A stretch of DNA of 48,133 bases from Serratia sp. M24T3 (GCF_000257645.1 NZ_AJHJ01000037.1:1-48133), one strand, 5' to 3'; counted from the stretch's first letter, positions 27,699-38,814 are shown. Program-made: numbers and translations. Notes: generated by a model not told the origin, from the sequence alone.

Positions 27699-28362
27699 TG
27701 CTTCGCACCGTCTCGATGGTCATCACATCTCCGCCCTTGAGGGAGGCAAGTTTCTGACGAATATTACTGATATGAACGTCGATACTGCGGTCGTAGGCTT
27801 CGCGCGGACGGCCCAGACCTTTCTCGGACAGTTCGTCTTTGGAAACCACGCGTTCAGGAGAGCGTAACAGCAGCTCAAGCAGGTTGAATTCAGACGCGGT
27901 CAGGTCAAAAGAAACACCTTGCCATTCGCTGCTGCGAGTCGCAGGATTCAGTGTTAGATCGCCATAGTGAATGCTGGAGGAGTCGGAATGGGTATCCTGC
28001 TGCTCTTCAACACGGCGCAGCACAGCCCGCAGGCGTGCCACCAGCTCGCGTGGATAGCAAGGTTTTGGCATGTAGTCATCGGCGCCCATTTCCAGGCCAA
28101 TAACGCGGTCGATGTTGTCGCCTTTTGCCGTGAGCATAATGATTGGCAAGCGACTGTTTTTACGCACCTGACGTAATACGTCGATGCCGCTCATGTCCGG
28201 CAGCATAATATCAAGGATCATTGCGCTGTACTCGCCAGACATTGCCCCTTCAACACCCGCTTTACCGCTAAGGACCAAAGAAGCATCAAAACCTTCGGCA
28301 ATCAGGTATTCGCACAGCATAGTGCCCAGCTCAAGATCGTCATCAACCAGTAGAATTTTCAT
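27679..28362 (-). CDS. OmpR/CpxR-family response regulator
   Basis: 227 aa from ATG 28362 (MKILLVDDD), preferred over a start 34 codons upstream that adds a basic, unconserved tail. The receiver domain has acidic residues DDD at 7-9, phosphoacceptor D51 in LDIMLPD, T78 and K100. The C-terminal winged helix has LTASEFNLLELLLRSPERVVSK and RSIDVHISNIRQKL. GGCGGA lies upstream. It is first in a two-gene operon with the sensor kinase. In E. coli this interval between crr and cysM holds other genes. Confidence 0.9.
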   Translation of the reverse strand: MKILLVDDDLELGTMLCEYLIAEGFDASLVLSGKAGVEGAMSGEYSAMILDIMLPDMSGIDVLRQVRKNSRLPIIMLTAKGDNIDRVIGLEMGADDYMPKPCYPRELVARLRAVLRRVEEQQDTHSDSSSIHYGDLTLNPATRSSEWQGVSFDLTASEFNLLELLLRSPERVVSKDELSEKGLGRPREAYDRSIDVHISNIRQKLASLKGGDVMTIETVRSIGYRIR

Positions 28363-28575
28363 TATTTTTTTCCGCCTTACAAATTTTCGCCTATTTTTAC
28401 CCCGTTCCGCCCCGCTCGCAGCTGCATTTACTCTATTTTTACCTTTGAGCTGCCTCAATGACACAAAACAGGGTTAATTGCCCGCAAAAATGATTCAATC
28501 GGGCCAGGCTTTCAGCAACGATATCTCCAGCTTTAAGCAACAGGATAGTAGTATAGAAAACGGAAATCGGCCTGT

Positions 28576-29457
28576 TTAATCAAAGACGCCGGTGGAAAGG
28601 TAGCGGTCGCCGCGATCGCAGATAATCGCCACAATCACCGAGCCGGGATATTCTTTTGCCACCCGTAAGGCACCCGCTACAGCCCCGCCCGAACTCACGC
28701 CGCAGAAAATACCTTCTTCACGAGCCAGCAAACGCATGGTTATTTCAGCTTCGCTTTGCGCCATGTCGATCACTTCATCGACCAGCTCCGGCTGGAAAAT
28801 CCCGGGCAAATAGGCTGCGGGCCAGCGGCGGATACCCGGAATACTGCTGCCCTCTTCCGGCTGCAGACCAAAAATACGGATATCCGCACGCTGGCTTTTC
28901 AGAAAGCGACTGACGCCGCTGATGGTGCCGGTAGTGCCCATGCTAGAAACAAAATGCGTGATACGCCCAGCCGTTTGTTGCCAGATTTCAGGACCCGTGG
29001 TGGTAAAGTGGGCCAGCGAGTTATCAGGATTATTGAACTGATCCAACACTTTACCTTCGCCACGCTGCTCCATTTCGCGAGCTAAATCGCGCGCGCCTTC
29101 CATGCCTTCAGCTTTACTGACCAGCAGCAGCTCTGCACCGTAAGCCCGCATCGCGACCTGCCGCTCCATGCTCATGTTTTCAGGCATCAGCAGTTTGAGC
29201 CTGTAGCCTTTAAGCGCGGATATCATCGCCAGGGCAATACCCGTATTGCCGCTGGTGGCCTCTATCAGCGTGTCGCCGGGGCGGATTTCACCGCGTTTTT
29301 CGGCCTGATCGATCATAAAAAATGCCGCACGATCTTTTACCGATCCTGCCGGGTTATTGCCTTCCAGTTTGACCCAAATTTCGCTATCAAGATCCTTTGA
29401 CAGGCGTTGTAACCGCACCAAGGGTGTATTACCGATAAATTGTTCGAGCGTGCTCAC
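28576..29457 (-). CDS. cysM: Cysteine synthase B CysM
   Basis: 293 aa. It is a PLP enzyme that makes cysteine or S-sulfocysteine from O-acetylserine and thiosulfate. PLP lysine K41 in GSVKDR, substrate loop EATSGNTG, phosphate loop SSMGTTGTISG and C-terminal CDRGDRYLSTG are present. It is shorter than CysK, and it lies downstream of cysPTWA as in E. coli, fitting use of the thiosulfate that transporter brings in. A terminator separates it from cysA. Confidence 0.96.
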   Translation of the reverse strand: MSTLEQFIGNTPLVRLQRLSKDLDSEIWVKLEGNNPAGSVKDRAAFFMIDQAEKRGEIRPGDTLIEATSGNTGIALAMISALKGYRLKLLMPENMSMERQVAMRAYGAELLLVSKAEGMEGARDLAREMEQRGEGKVLDQFNNPDNSLAHFTTTGPEIWQQTAGRITHFVSSMGTTGTISGVSRFLKSQRADIRIFGLQPEEGSSIPGIRRWPAAYLPGIFQPELVDEVIDMAQSEAEITMRLLAREEGIFCGVSSGGAVAGALRVAKEYPGSVIVAIICDRGDRYLSTGVFD

Positions 29458-29523
29458 TGTGGCTGCCTTATTTCAGTTGGATATAAATACCGCACTAAAA
29501 TGAATAAATGAGTATAAGACGAT

Positions 29524-29553
29524 AAAAAGGGCGGATTTTACCGCCCTTTTTTT
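29524..29553. terminator. Terminator between cysA and cysM
   Basis: AAAAAGGGCGG and CCGCCCTTTTTTT make a 6-bp GC stem extended by A-T pairs with a 6-nt loop, with T-runs on both strands. It suggests that cysM also has a promoter of its own. Confidence 0.88.
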
Positions 29554-29589
29554 AACCATATTAATTAAAGTTGAAGGATTTTAAAACTA

Positions 29590-30684
29590 TTAGGCCGTTT
29601 TAGCGAGCGCAACGGGTTGCAGCTGCTGATCGCCCGCGTACAGGCGAGCATTAAGGCCACCAACATAGAAACGGTCACCGCGCTGCGGCGCGCGCTGATC
29701 TTCAACCTCACTTAATACCACGGAAATCGGCTCATTGTGCCAACCTTGCGGCTGTACGGTAAGCTGCCAGAAATGACCGCGCGGGCTGACTTCCAAAACC
29801 TGTACCGGCAGCGGACAACGAGTGTTCGCCTGAGTGGTGATTTCCATTTCCCACGGATGCAGGAAAAGGTCAACCTTACCCTGATGCAGCGGCGCAATTG
29901 CCAGCGGCCAATGATGCTGGCCGACATACAGCTGAGAACAGCGGATCTCGCCGCCGATGCGGTTAACTTCACCCATAAATTCCAGTACAAAACGGGTCGC
30001 CGGTTCGCGCCAGATTTCAATCGGCGTGCCAACCTGCTCAATATTGCCCTGACTCATCACCACCACGCGATCGGCCACTTCCATCGCTTCTTCCTGATCG
30101 TGAGTCACGAACACGCTGGTAAATTTAAGCTCTTCGTGCAACTGGCGCAGCCAGCGGCGGAGCTCTTTGCGCACCTGTGCATCCAGTGCGCCGAAAGGCT
30201 CATCGAGCAGCAGAATTTGCGGCTCGACCGCCAGCGCGCGGGCCAGGGCGACGCGCTGTTTTTGCCCGCCAGAAAGCTGAGCCGGGAAACGGTTGCCGAG
30301 ATGACTCAACTGAACCATTTCCAGGAGTTTACTGACTTTCTGTTTAATCGCTTCGGCATTCGGCCGCTCGCGGCGAGGCAATACCGTTAAACCAAAGGCG
30401 ATATTATCGAACACCGTCATGTGGCGAAACAGCGCGTAATGCTGGAACACAAAGCCAACCTGACGATCGCGAGCATGCAGGCGCGTCACGTCTTTCCCGT
30501 GGAAACTCAGCTTACCCGAGCTTTGATTTTCCAAACCGGCAATAATACGCAGCAACGTCGTCTTGCCCGAACCGGAAGGCCCAAGCAGCGCCACCATCTG
30601 GCCAGAAGGAATATCGAGCGAGATATCATTTAGCACCTTGGTGCGACCAAAAAATTTGTTGATACCGTTAATTTCAATGCTCAT
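29590..30684 (-). CDS. cysA: Sulfate/thiosulfate ABC importer, ATPase CysA
   Basis: 364 aa from ATG 30684, which follows GGGAGGG by 5 nt and gives the family N-terminus MSIEI; a start 6 codons upstream is less likely. Walker [10 protein letters not shown] at 35-43, signature [16 protein letters not shown], Walker [13 protein letters not shown], and a C-terminal regulatory TOBE-like region (~240-350). It energises the CysT/CysW permease. The start overlaps the cysW stop by 11 nt, indicating coupling. Confidence 0.97.
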   Translation of the reverse strand: MSIEINGINKFFGRTKVLNDISLDIPSGQMVALLGPSGSGKTTLLRIIAGLENQSSGKLSFHGKDVTRLHARDRQVGFVFQHYALFRHMTVFDNIAFGLTVLPRRERPNAEAIKQKVSKLLEMVQLSHLGNRFPAQLSGGQKQRVALARALAVEPQILLLDEPFGALDAQVRKELRRWLRQLHEELKFTSVFVTHDQEEAMEVADRVVVMSQGNIEQVGTPIEIWREPATRFVLEFMGEVNRIGGEIRCSQLYVGQHHWPLAIAPLHQGKVDLFLHPWEMEITTQANTRCPLPVQVLEVSPRGHFWQLTVQPQGWHNEPISVVLSEVEDQRAPQRGDRFYVGGLNARLYAGDQQLQPVALAKTA

Positions 30685-31549
30685 TGTTTCCCTCCCGCTC
30701 AAGTCGGTCGTTGCTACGGGCTAAACGCCACTGCAAACCGCTTTTCAGAAATAGTGTGACGATTGCAATCAGAGTCAGCAGTGCGGCAGCGGTAAACGAG
30801 CCGGCCACGTTGTAATCCTGATTCAATAATTCAACCTGTAATGGCAGCGTGTAGGTTTCTCCGCGAATTGCGCCGGAAACGACAGACACTGCACCAAATT
30901 CACCGATGGCCCGCGCGTTGGTCAATACCACGCCGTAGAGCAGCGCCCAGCGGATATTGGGTAAAGTCACGCGGCGGAACATCTGCCAGCCGGATGCGCC
31001 AAGCAGCACCGCGGCTTCATCTTCCTGGCTGCCCTGACTCAGCATCACCGGCACCAGCTCACGAATAACAAACGGGCAGGTCACAAAAATAGTCACCATC
31101 GCCATGCCCGGCCAGGCAAACATAAACTGCAGATTATGCTCGTCCAGCCAGCCACCCAGCGGGCCGTTGGCGCCGTAAAACAGCAGATAAAGCAGACCCG
31201 CAACCACTGGCGAAACCGCAAAGGGAATGTCGATCAGCGTTAACAGCAGTTGGCGACCCGGGAAATTAAAGCGTGCCACCAGCCAGGCCAGCAGCGTGCC
31301 GAAAATCAGATTCACCGGCACGGTAATCAACGCCATCAGCACTGTCAGCCAAATAGCGTGCAGCATATCCGGGTCGACCAGATTCTTGCCCACGGCTGCA
31401 ATGCCGTCTGACAGCGCCAGTACAAAAATGGTGATCATCGGCACCACCAGCAGCAGTATGCAGATTAGCGTGCCGACACCGATTAACGTCCATTTAAGCC
31501 AGTCAATGCGGCGTGGCTCGGTATTTTCTACCTGGGTAAGTTGCGACAT
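30674..31549 (-). CDS. cysW: Sulfate/thiosulfate ABC permease CysW
   Basis: 291 aa, about six membrane helices, BPD_transp_1 family. The cytoplasmic coupling loop [19 protein letters not shown] (~176-194) contacts CysA. It shares its first base with the end of cysT and overlaps cysA at the other end, so the operon is tightly coupled. Confidence 0.96.
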   Translation of the reverse strand: MSQLTQVENTEPRRIDWLKWTLIGVGTLICILLLVVPMITIFVLALSDGIAAVGKNLVDPDMLHAIWLTVLMALITVPVNLIFGTLLAWLVARFNFPGRQLLLTLIDIPFAVSPVVAGLLYLLFYGANGPLGGWLDEHNLQFMFAWPGMAMVTIFVTCPFVIRELVPVMLSQGSQEDEAAVLLGASGWQMFRRVTLPNIRWALLYGVVLTNARAIGEFGAVSVVSGAIRGETYTLPLQVELLNQDYNVAGSFTAAALLTLIAIVTLFLKSGLQWRLARSNDRLEREGNNEH

Positions 31550-32379
31550 TATGCGCCTCCCAGTCGACGGCCATAACGGCTTTGCATCGTGTTGATTGCG
31601 AACAGCAAGATAAGCGAAGCAGCCAGAATCACCGAGGCAATTGCGCTGGCAGCCGCGTAGTCAAACTGTTGCAGGCGGACAAAAATCATCAACGAAGTGA
31701 CTTCCGTTTTCCAGGCAATGTTACCGGCGATAAAGATAACCGCGCCGAACTCACCCAGGCTGCGGGTAAACGACAGCGCAGTACCGGCCAGCAGCGAAGG
31801 CATCAGTTCCGGCAGCACCACGCGACGAAAGCTCTGCCAGCGCGATGCACCCAGCGTCTCGGCGGCTTCTTCGTATTCTGGCCCCAGTTCTTCGAGTACT
31901 GGTTGCACGGTACGCACCACGAAAGGAATACTGGTAAACGCCATCGCCACGGCGATACCTAGCCAGGTATAGGCAACTTTGATATCAAACTGTGCCAACC
32001 AGTGACCATAGAAACCGTTTACCGAGAACAGCCCCGCCAGCGTCAGGCCCGCAACAGCGGTAGGCAGCGCGAAAGGCAGGTCCATCAGGCCGTCGAGAAT
32101 GGTCTTGCCGGGAAACTCGTAGCGGGTAAGGATCCAGGCCATCAACATACCAAAAAAGCCGTTAAAAATACTCGCAACCCCGGCGGACAGCAGCGTGACT
32201 TTGTAGGCCGCCACGACCTGAGGATCGGAAACTACCGCCCAATACTGTGCCAGCGTCATGTGCGAAAGCTGGATGACCAGCGCGCTAAGCGGCAGCAATA
32301 AAATCAGGCAAACAAACAGCAGGCTGCTGCCCAGGCTTAACGTAAAGCCCGGTAATACTCGTTTGGTAGACAACAACAT
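31549..32379 (-). CDS. cysT: Sulfate/thiosulfate ABC permease CysT (CysU)
   Basis: 276 aa, six membrane helices, BPD_transp_1 family. The EAA loop EEAAETLGASRWQSF begins near residue 170. It pairs with CysW to form the channel. The 1-nt overlaps with cysP upstream and cysW downstream match the usual cysPTWA arrangement. Confidence 0.96.
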   Translation of the reverse strand: MLLSTKRVLPGFTLSLGSSLLFVCLILLLPLSALVIQLSHMTLAQYWAVVSDPQVVAAYKVTLLSAGVASIFNGFFGMLMAWILTRYEFPGKTILDGLMDLPFALPTAVAGLTLAGLFSVNGFYGHWLAQFDIKVAYTWLGIAVAMAFTSIPFVVRTVQPVLEELGPEYEEAAETLGASRWQSFRRVVLPELMPSLLAGTALSFTRSLGEFGAVIFIAGNIAWKTEVTSLMIFVRLQQFDYAAASAIASVILAASLILLFAINTMQSRYGRRLGGA

Positions 32380-33407
32380 TACTGGTGTCCCTGCGCGATC
32401 AGTTTATCCAGCTCACCGCCGGTATCGAAATGGGTTTTCATCACTTGGGGCCATCCTCCAAATTGGTCTTCAACTTTAAACAGTTTGGTCTGGGGGAACT
32501 GCCCCTTCGCCTGATCCATCACCTTCTGGTCATAAACGCGATAGCTGAAGCTAGTAATAATCTTCTGCCCTTGCGGACTCCACAGGTAATTCAAATAGGC
32601 CTTAGCCGCCTTCTCGGTACCATTTTTTTCGACATTCCTGTCAACCCAGGCCACCGGGAATTCCGCCAAAATATCCACTGGCGGCACGATGACTTCGTAT
32701 TTGTCCGCGCCGTACTGTTTACGAATATTGTTTACTTCAGATTCAAAGCTTATCAGCACGTCGCCCAAACCGCGGTCGACAAACGTGGTGGTTGCACCGC
32801 GCCCGCCGATATCAAACACCTCGACGTTTTTAATCAGCTTCGCCATTTTTTCACGGGTTTGCGCCTGATTATTGCCATCTTCGAGGTTGAATGCGCCCCA
32901 GGCTCCAAGATAGGTATAACGGCCATTGCCCGAAGTTTTAGGATTCGGGAACACTAGCTTGACATCGCTGCGCGTCAGGTCGTCCCAGGTGTGAATATTT
33001 TTCGGGTTACCTTTGCGTACCAGAAACGCCATGGTCGAATAAAACGGTGAACTGTTGTTCGGCAAACGGCTTTGCCAATTCGCCGGGATCAGATCCCCGC
33101 GATCGTGCAAAATTTGTACATCGGTAACCTGATTATAGGTGACCACGTCCGCTTTAAGCCCCTGCAAAATCGCCAGCGCCTGTTTTGATGATCCGGCGTG
33201 CGACTGCTTGATCTCCAGCTTGTCGCCATTGTTCTGCTCGGCCCACTGTTTTTCAAACGGCGGATTCAACGCCGCAAACAGTTCACGAGAAACGTCGTAG
33301 GAGCTGTTAAGCAATTCAGTCGCAGAGGCAGAGGCAACGCCACCGGCAATCAGCAGCAAGGCAAGCGCACCCTTGAGGGTTTTATTCTTAACCGATGTAT
33401 TGTTCAT
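32379..33407 (-). CDS. cysP: Thiosulfate/sulfate-binding protein CysP
   Basis: 342 aa with a Sec signal peptide ending near ASASA|TELL (residue 29). The mature start [20 protein letters not shown] and the segments [29 protein letters not shown] and [24 protein letters not shown] are characteristic of CysP. It binds sulfate or thiosulfate in the periplasm and delivers it to CysTWA. It is first in the operon; in E. coli CysB activates it under sulfur limitation. Confidence 0.97.
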   Translation of the reverse strand: MNNTSVKNKTLKGALALLLIAGGVASASATELLNSSYDVSRELFAALNPPFEKQWAEQNNGDKLEIKQSHAGSSKQALAILQGLKADVVTYNQVTDVQILHDRGDLIPANWQSRLPNNSSPFYSTMAFLVRKGNPKNIHTWDDLTRSDVKLVFPNPKTSGNGRYTYLGAWGAFNLEDGNNQAQTREKMAKLIKNVEVFDIGGRGATTTFVDRGLGDVLISFESEVNNIRKQYGADKYEVIVPPVDILAEFPVAWVDRNVEKNGTEKAAKAYLNYLWSPQGQKIITSFSYRVYDQKVMDQAKGQFPQTKLFKVEDQFGGWPQVMKTHFDTGGELDKLIAQGHQ

Positions 33408-33549
33408 TCTCTGCCCTAATTGAAAACAGCTATAGATCTACAGTGTATTTATAACTGACTCGGGAGTAGTAAGGGTTTTATATACTATTTGGTGATTTAC
33501 AAGCATCAAAAGCTATAAGCCACGCGGAACAAGGGGGAATCAAGATAGG

Positions 33550-33577
33550 AAAAAGCGGCACCGCAGCCGCGGTGCCG
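33550..33577 (-). terminator. yfeY terminator
   Basis: CGGCACCGC (33556-33564) and GCGGTGCCG (33569-33577) make a perfect 9-bp GC-rich stem with a 4-nt loop, followed on the minus strand by TTTTT. It lies 16 bp after the yfeY stop. Confidence 0.9.
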
Positions 33578-33592
33578 AAGATGACGGGTAAA

Positions 33593-34186
33593 TTAGTTGG
33601 TTGAGGCGTGCCAGACGATCTTGCTGACCTTCCAGCTTTTCAGCGTGTCATCGGACGGCATCAGCTGGTCCGGACCGTCCCACGCGCCGGTGAAGACATA
33701 GCTGACGTGCTGGCTGTCAGGCGCTTTACACTCAATATTCTGCGAATCATCGCCGTGCCCTTTCACACAAGATTCAAAGGCTTTGCTGTACAACGAGCTA
33801 AACACTGTACCGATTTTGACACCCGACTGGCTTTGAACCTTAGGATCTGAAACTTCAATCCTGTCAACGTTGCCTTTAGGTTCGCCGGAAACGGTAATTT
33901 TAACCGTATCGCCATCCATCGCCTGATAGAAGGAACGCATCTTGCCGTCGCTCATCGACATTCCGCTGCGCAGGCGGTAATCATCGTCGAGGCCATCTTT
34001 GATATCGCTTTCATTGAGCGGTGTACTGGCGGTTAATTTACCAACGCCTTTATCGGTGACTTCCAGACTGTTACCGAACCAGTTAAGAGGGTTAAAACTG
34101 GACCAGCTCGGCGCATGCATATTCGCCATGGTTGAGCAGCCGGTCAGCATCAATGGTAGCGCCAGCAAAAGTGGGCGGATAGTCAT
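33593..34186 (-). CDS. yfeY: RpoE-regulated lipoprotein YfeY
   Basis: 197 aa from ATG 34186, which has AAGGAG 9 nt upstream; the longer frame has no ribosome site. A lipoprotein signal ends in the lipobox LTGC with the acylated cysteine at residue 17. The mature part is periplasmic or outer-membrane-anchored with two further cysteines (ESCVKG, IECKAPD) that could form a disulfide. In E. coli yfeY belongs to the sigma-E envelope-stress regulon, and its biochemical role is unknown. The neighbour yfeZ supports the name. Confidence 0.88.
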   Translation of the reverse strand: MTIRPLLLALPLMLTGCSTMANMHAPSWSSFNPLNWFGNSLEVTDKGVGKLTASTPLNESDIKDGLDDDYRLRSGMSMSDGKMRSFYQAMDGDTVKITVSGEPKGNVDRIEVSDPKVQSQSGVKIGTVFSSLYSKAFESCVKGHGDDSQNIECKAPDSQHVSYVFTGAWDGPDQLMPSDDTLKSWKVSKIVWHASTN

Positions 34187-34292
34187 GAAATACACTCCTT
34201 GATAATTATTCAAATTTGTCGCTAATGGGCAGTTGGAGTGCATCTGCCGCAAAAAGTGCCGCAAAATATTGAAACCTACAGCTCAAACTTGC

Positions 34293-34736
34293 TCACACCA
34301 GTCGACGCTCTTCATCGAAACAGGCACGTAACCGGCGGCTCAACAGCCAGTAAGCCAACGCGCCCGCATCCATCAGCGCCAAAGCAATATCGATTAGGTT
34401 AGGTTCTTCCATTGATTGCCATAATCCCAAAGCCTGCAATGCAAAGGTGGCAAACATTCCGGCAAGCAGCAGCCAATAGCTCATCTGCCAAATTCTCGGC
34501 CAGAGATGGCGTCGGCTACTAAGCAGAAAAATGACTACTGGCGGGATACCAAGAAAGATCCCGTTCCAGAAAGAGTGTCTGTCAGGGTAAAACAATGACA
34601 GCAAACCGTTACCTTGCTGCCTCGATGCACCGGCCATCACAAATAACAACCAGGTACGCGCCTGTAGCACTAATATCGTCCAGAACCACAGCGGCAGGCG
34701 GAGCATGCCGTGGCTGTTGTAATCGTCAGGATTCAT
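34293..34736 (-). CDS. yfeZ: YfeZ, DUF2919 inner-membrane protein
   Basis: 147 aa with about four hydrophobic helices. The start DDYNSHGMLRLPLWFWTILVLQARTW and the segment SLFYPDRHSFWNGIFLGIPPVVIF are typical of the DUF2919 family. It is upstream of yfeY on the same strand, as in E. coli. The function is unknown. Confidence 0.88.
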   Translation of the reverse strand: MNPDDYNSHGMLRLPLWFWTILVLQARTWLLFVMAGASRQQGNGLLSLFYPDRHSFWNGIFLGIPPVVIFLLSSRRHLWPRIWQMSYWLLLAGMFATFALQALGLWQSMEEPNLIDIALALMDAGALAYWLLSRRLRACFDEERRLV

Positions 34737-35017
34737 AGCCTGGAAAAATCATCCTCGATAATTTAAGACGCCAGAAAATAGCGTCGGAAACACAAACTGA
34801 TCGCGCGTTAAGCCCGTTGGCCATTGATACTTTGATTATTCTTCTGCGCGAACGGCATATCTGCCGCGATCAGCATAAATTAAGTCACCTTAAGAAACTG
34901 TTAAGAACAGTCTGCTTTACTGTTCATCAAGGCAACACTCACTGGCCACGTCAGCGAAGAATCTCCCGTTGGGAGGTTGCCTGAAATTCACAGAAATTAA
35001 AATTAAGGATGACTATT

Positions 35018-35410
35018 ATGATGAAGAAGATAGCTCTGGCAAGCCTGATCACACTCTTTACCCTTCCAGCATTGGCACAGACCAGCGGAGGTTTTCAGGG
35101 TCCTGGAGATCAGCAAACACACGGCAAAGGCGGTTTCTCCGGTGATACGGCGTCATTAAGCAGTGTAAAAGACGTTAAAACCTTGAAAGACGATCAGTGG
35201 GTTGCACTAGAGGGTAACATCGATAAACGTACCGGCGACGATAAATATATTTTCCGCGATGCCACTGGCACGCTGACCGCCGAGATTGATGACAAGCGCT
35301 GGAATGGTCAAAACGTCACGCCGAAGGATAAAGTCCGCCTCGAAGGCAAAATTGATAAAGACTGGGATTCAGAAGAAATCGACGTCAAAAAGGTCAATAT
35401 CATTAATTAA
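35018..35410 (+). CDS. YgiW/YdeI-family periplasmic OB-fold protein
   Basis: 130 aa from ATG 35018 (AAGGA lies 8 nt upstream; an in-frame ATG at 35009 overlaps that site). A signal peptide ends at ALA|QTSGGF. The mature protein is a bacterial OB fold (BOF/NirD-YgiW-YdeI, DUF1344-like): VKTLKDDQWVALEGNI, GDDKYIFRDATGTLTAEID, WNGQNVTPKDKVRLEGKIDKD. Relatives are linked to stress and antimicrobial-peptide tolerance. It stands alone between yfeZ and ypeA, where E. coli has no such gene. Confidence 0.85.
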   Translation: MMKKIALASLITLFTLPALAQTSGGFQGPGDQQTHGKGGFSGDTASLSSVKDVKTLKDDQWVALEGNIDKRTGDDKYIFRDATGTLTAEIDDKRWNGQNVTPKDKVRLEGKIDKDWDSEEIDVKKVNIIN

Positions 35411-35497
35411 TAACAATATGTGCATTGACTCTCCTGACCTGAGTAGGTTGGGAGAGCCGGCATTTAGCCCTGAATGCAAGAAAACTATAAATCCTCA

Positions 35498-35544
35498 TAA
35501 AAAAATCAGGCCGCACTCAGGAATATCTCCTTTTGCGACCTGAT
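35498..35544 (-). terminator. ypeA terminator (minus strand)
   Basis: ATCAGGCCGC (35505-35514) and GCGACCTGAT (35535-35544) pair with one mismatch across 20 nt. On the minus strand this is followed by a T7 run. Confidence 0.65.
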
Positions 35545-35610
35545 ATTTATAATGATGGGTTAAAAACAGGGCTGCGAATAAGCATTGTGCTTACTCTTCT
35601 ATCTCGAAAA

Positions 35611-36036
35611 TTAATACTCTTGATCGACTATCAGCCGTTTACCCAGACTAATACTCTCAATCACTTCGTAATCCAGCTTTTCATACATGCTGATCACTGC
35701 ATCGTTTTCGGCGCGAACCATTAACTGAATTTTTGGACAGCCGCGAGCGATCAGTTTTTTCTCTAGACGATTCATCAACGCGTTGGCAATGCCACGTCCG
35801 CGATATTCTGGATGCACGCCCAGATAATAAGCCGATCCGCGGTGCCCGTCGTATCCCCCCATCACTGTGCCTGCCACTACACCGCTGACTTCAGCGACCA
35901 AAAATAGCTCGGGATCGTGATTTTGCTTACGCTCGATGTCCAGCTCGGGGTCGTTCCAGGGACGTAATAAATCGCAGCGCTCCCATAGGGTCAGCACTTC
36001 TTCAAAATCTTCTTGTTTAAATACGCGAATTTCCAT
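35611..36036 (-). CDS. ypeA: GNAT acetyltransferase YpeA
   Basis: 141 aa from ATG 36036, the length of E. coli YpeA; a GTG one codon upstream is not needed. Strong identity to E. coli over [23 protein letters not shown] and [21 protein letters not shown]. The acetyl-CoA-binding motif [15 protein letters not shown] is intact. The acceptor substrate is not known. It is divergent from amiA as in E. coli. Confidence 0.94.
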   Translation of the reverse strand: MEIRVFKQEDFEEVLTLWERCDLLRPWNDPELDIERKQNHDPELFLVAEVSGVVAGTVMGGYDGHRGSAYYLGVHPEYRGRGIANALMNRLEKKLIARGCPKIQLMVRAENDAVISMYEKLDYEVIESISLGKRLIVDQEY

Positions 36037-36345
36037 CACTCTTCGCCGTTGTAAAAAAGTTATTCATTGATTATCGCGTGATCTGCTTGTTACGCAATAT
36101 CAAAATCACCGCTTTTACCCTGCAGAGAGGATTTTTTTAATCAGCAGCGGCGATTTTTAACCCTTTCCCTAGCGATTTCATGCCAGCCGGACCGTTCCTC
36201 ATGAAAAAGTCAGGAAAATATCAGGCCGAGAAAATATGAAAATCGCACAGTTTGTTAATAAACAGCAATAGTTCTCATGTCGATTATGCTGATTGGATAC
36301 TATATAACATCCGCATTCTGCTTTTTATCAAAGGGCTGCGGACAG
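36037..36345. promoter_or_regulatory. ypeA-amiA intergenic region
   Basis: 309 bp, AT-rich near amiA, without a convincing gene. It must contain the divergent promoters. An in-frame extension of amiA to 36277 exists but would precede the twin-arginine signal, so it is left out. No operator or hairpin stands out. Confidence 0.5.
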
Positions 36346-37230
36346 ATGCTTAATCCACTCAATAAATTTCTCCATTTCCAACCGCTTCCTCGCTCTGCTA
36401 CGCGTCGTCAGGTTTTACTCACTGGTCTCGGGCTTGCCTTTGGCGCATTTGGTAGCCGTTTTGCACAAGCGCAGCAAAACGAACATGTCACCAAAGTTGC
36501 GCCAAAACCCAAGCCGCCCGGTGCCAAAAAGCTGGTGATGATCGACCCCGGCCACGGCGGTATCGACTCGGGGGCAATTGGCCACGAAGGCTCAGAAGAG
36601 AAACACGTGGTGCTGGAAATCGCCAACTACGTGCGCCAGCATCTTGCCAGTCACCCAAATATCGAAGTTAAGCTGACGCGCGATGCCGATCATTTTATCC
36701 CGCTTTATCAACGGGTCGAGATCGCTCATCAGCATCAGGCAGATTTATTCGTTTCAATTCATGCCGATGGTTACATCAGCCCGGAAGCCAGTGGCGCATC
36801 TGTATTTGCCCTTTCCAACCGCGGTGCCACCAGCGCGATGGCGCGCTATATGTCGCAAAAAGAGAACGATGCAGACCTGGTTGCCGGGGCAAAATACAAA
36901 GAAGCAGACAACAATTACCTGCAACAGGTGCTGTTCGATTTGGTGCAGACCGATACCATCAAAAATAGTCTGACGCTGGGCCACCACGTGCTGGACCGTA
37001 TTCGTCCGATTCATCACCTGCACAGCCAGCAGACCGAGCAGGCGGCCTTTGCGGTACTGAAATCACCCTCAATTCCTTCAATTTTGGTGGAGACCTCGTT
37101 CATCACCAATCATGAGGAAGAACAGCTGCTCAACACCACCGCGTTTCGTCAGGAAATCGCCGGGGCTATTTCACAAGGAATAGTCAATTTCTTTGCCTAT
37201 TTCGACGCCCACGAACGAATTCCGCGCTGA
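36346..37230 (+). CDS. amiA: N-acetylmuramoyl-L-alanine amidase AmiA
   Basis: 294 aa from ATG 36346, which puts the twin-arginine signal TRRQVLLTG at residues 19-27 and cleavage near AQA|QQ. It is exported by Tat and splits septal peptidoglycan during cell separation. The Amidase_3 domain has H70 in DPGHGG, E85 in the EKHVVL segment, H139 in SIHADG, and the catalytic glutamate in LVETSFITN. FALSNRGATSAMA and FDLVQTDTIKNSLTLG match E. coli AmiA. Confidence 0.95.
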   Translation: MLNPLNKFLHFQPLPRSATRRQVLLTGLGLAFGAFGSRFAQAQQNEHVTKVAPKPKPPGAKKLVMIDPGHGGIDSGAIGHEGSEEKHVVLEIANYVRQHLASHPNIEVKLTRDADHFIPLYQRVEIAHQHQADLFVSIHADGYISPEASGASVFALSNRGATSAMARYMSQKENDADLVAGAKYKEADNNYLQQVLFDLVQTDTIKNSLTLGHHVLDRIRPIHHLHSQQTEQAAFAVLKSPSIPSILVETSFITNHEEEQLLNTTAFRQEIAGAISQGIVNFFAYFDAHERIPR

Positions 37231-37296
37231 CTGTGCAAACTGGCGGGCAAATAGGGCTATAATGGCCGCCTATTTGTCCGCAAGACTGCGAGTTAG

Positions 37297-38222
<926 letters not shown>

Positions 38223-38223
<1 letters not shown>

Positions 38224-38675
38224 TGCAGATTTGGGTTGACGCCGACGCCTGTCCAAACGTCATCAAAGAAGTGCTTTTTCGCGCCGCTGAACGCACCGGC
38301 ACCCTGGTGACATTAGTCGCCAATCAGACTATTCGTACCCCGCCCTCGCGCTTCCTGCGAACTCTGCGCGTGGAGGCAGGATTCGACGTTGCCGACAACG
38401 AAATCGTCAAGCGTGTAGAAATGGGCGATTTAGTCATCACCGCCGATATTCCGCTGGCGGCGGAAGTGATTGAGAAAGGCGGCATGGCGCTTAACCCGCG
38501 CGGCGAGCGCTACACCACCGAAACTATCCGCGAACGCCTGAACATGCGTGATTTTATGGATACGATGCGCGCCAGCGGCGTGCAAACCGGAGGCCCACCG
38601 ACCATGAACCAGCGCGATCGCCAGCAGTTCGCCAACGAGCTGGACAAGTGGCTGGTGCAGGCCAGGAAAGGCTAA
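38223..38675 (+). CDS. yaiI: UPF0178 family protein YaiI
   Basis: 150 aa. The N-terminus [16 protein letters not shown] and the stretch [19 protein letters not shown] with LNPRGERYT are the UPF0178 hallmarks. The fold resembles PIN/NYN-type nucleases with conserved aspartates, though activity is not established. It is translationally coupled to hemF. In E. coli yaiI sits elsewhere, so this linkage differs from K-12. Confidence 0.93.
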
Positions 38676-38756
38676 TCTGAAAGGGGCTGGCCAATCAAAT
38701 CAAGGCCCGTGCTCCAAAATAAACGATCACAAGAAAAGTGCTCGTGCTGATAAATA

Positions 38757-38796
38757 GCAAAAGCCCGGCAGTCAGCAACGACAGCCAGGCTTTTTT
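38757..38796. terminator. Convergent terminator between yaiI and the SorC-type regulator
   Basis: AAAAGCCCGGC and GCCAGGCTTTTTT pair with one mismatch across a 14-nt loop. T-runs on both strands suit the converging genes. Confidence 0.75.
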
Positions 38797-38814
38797 GCAT
38801 CGAATGCGAGTCGC

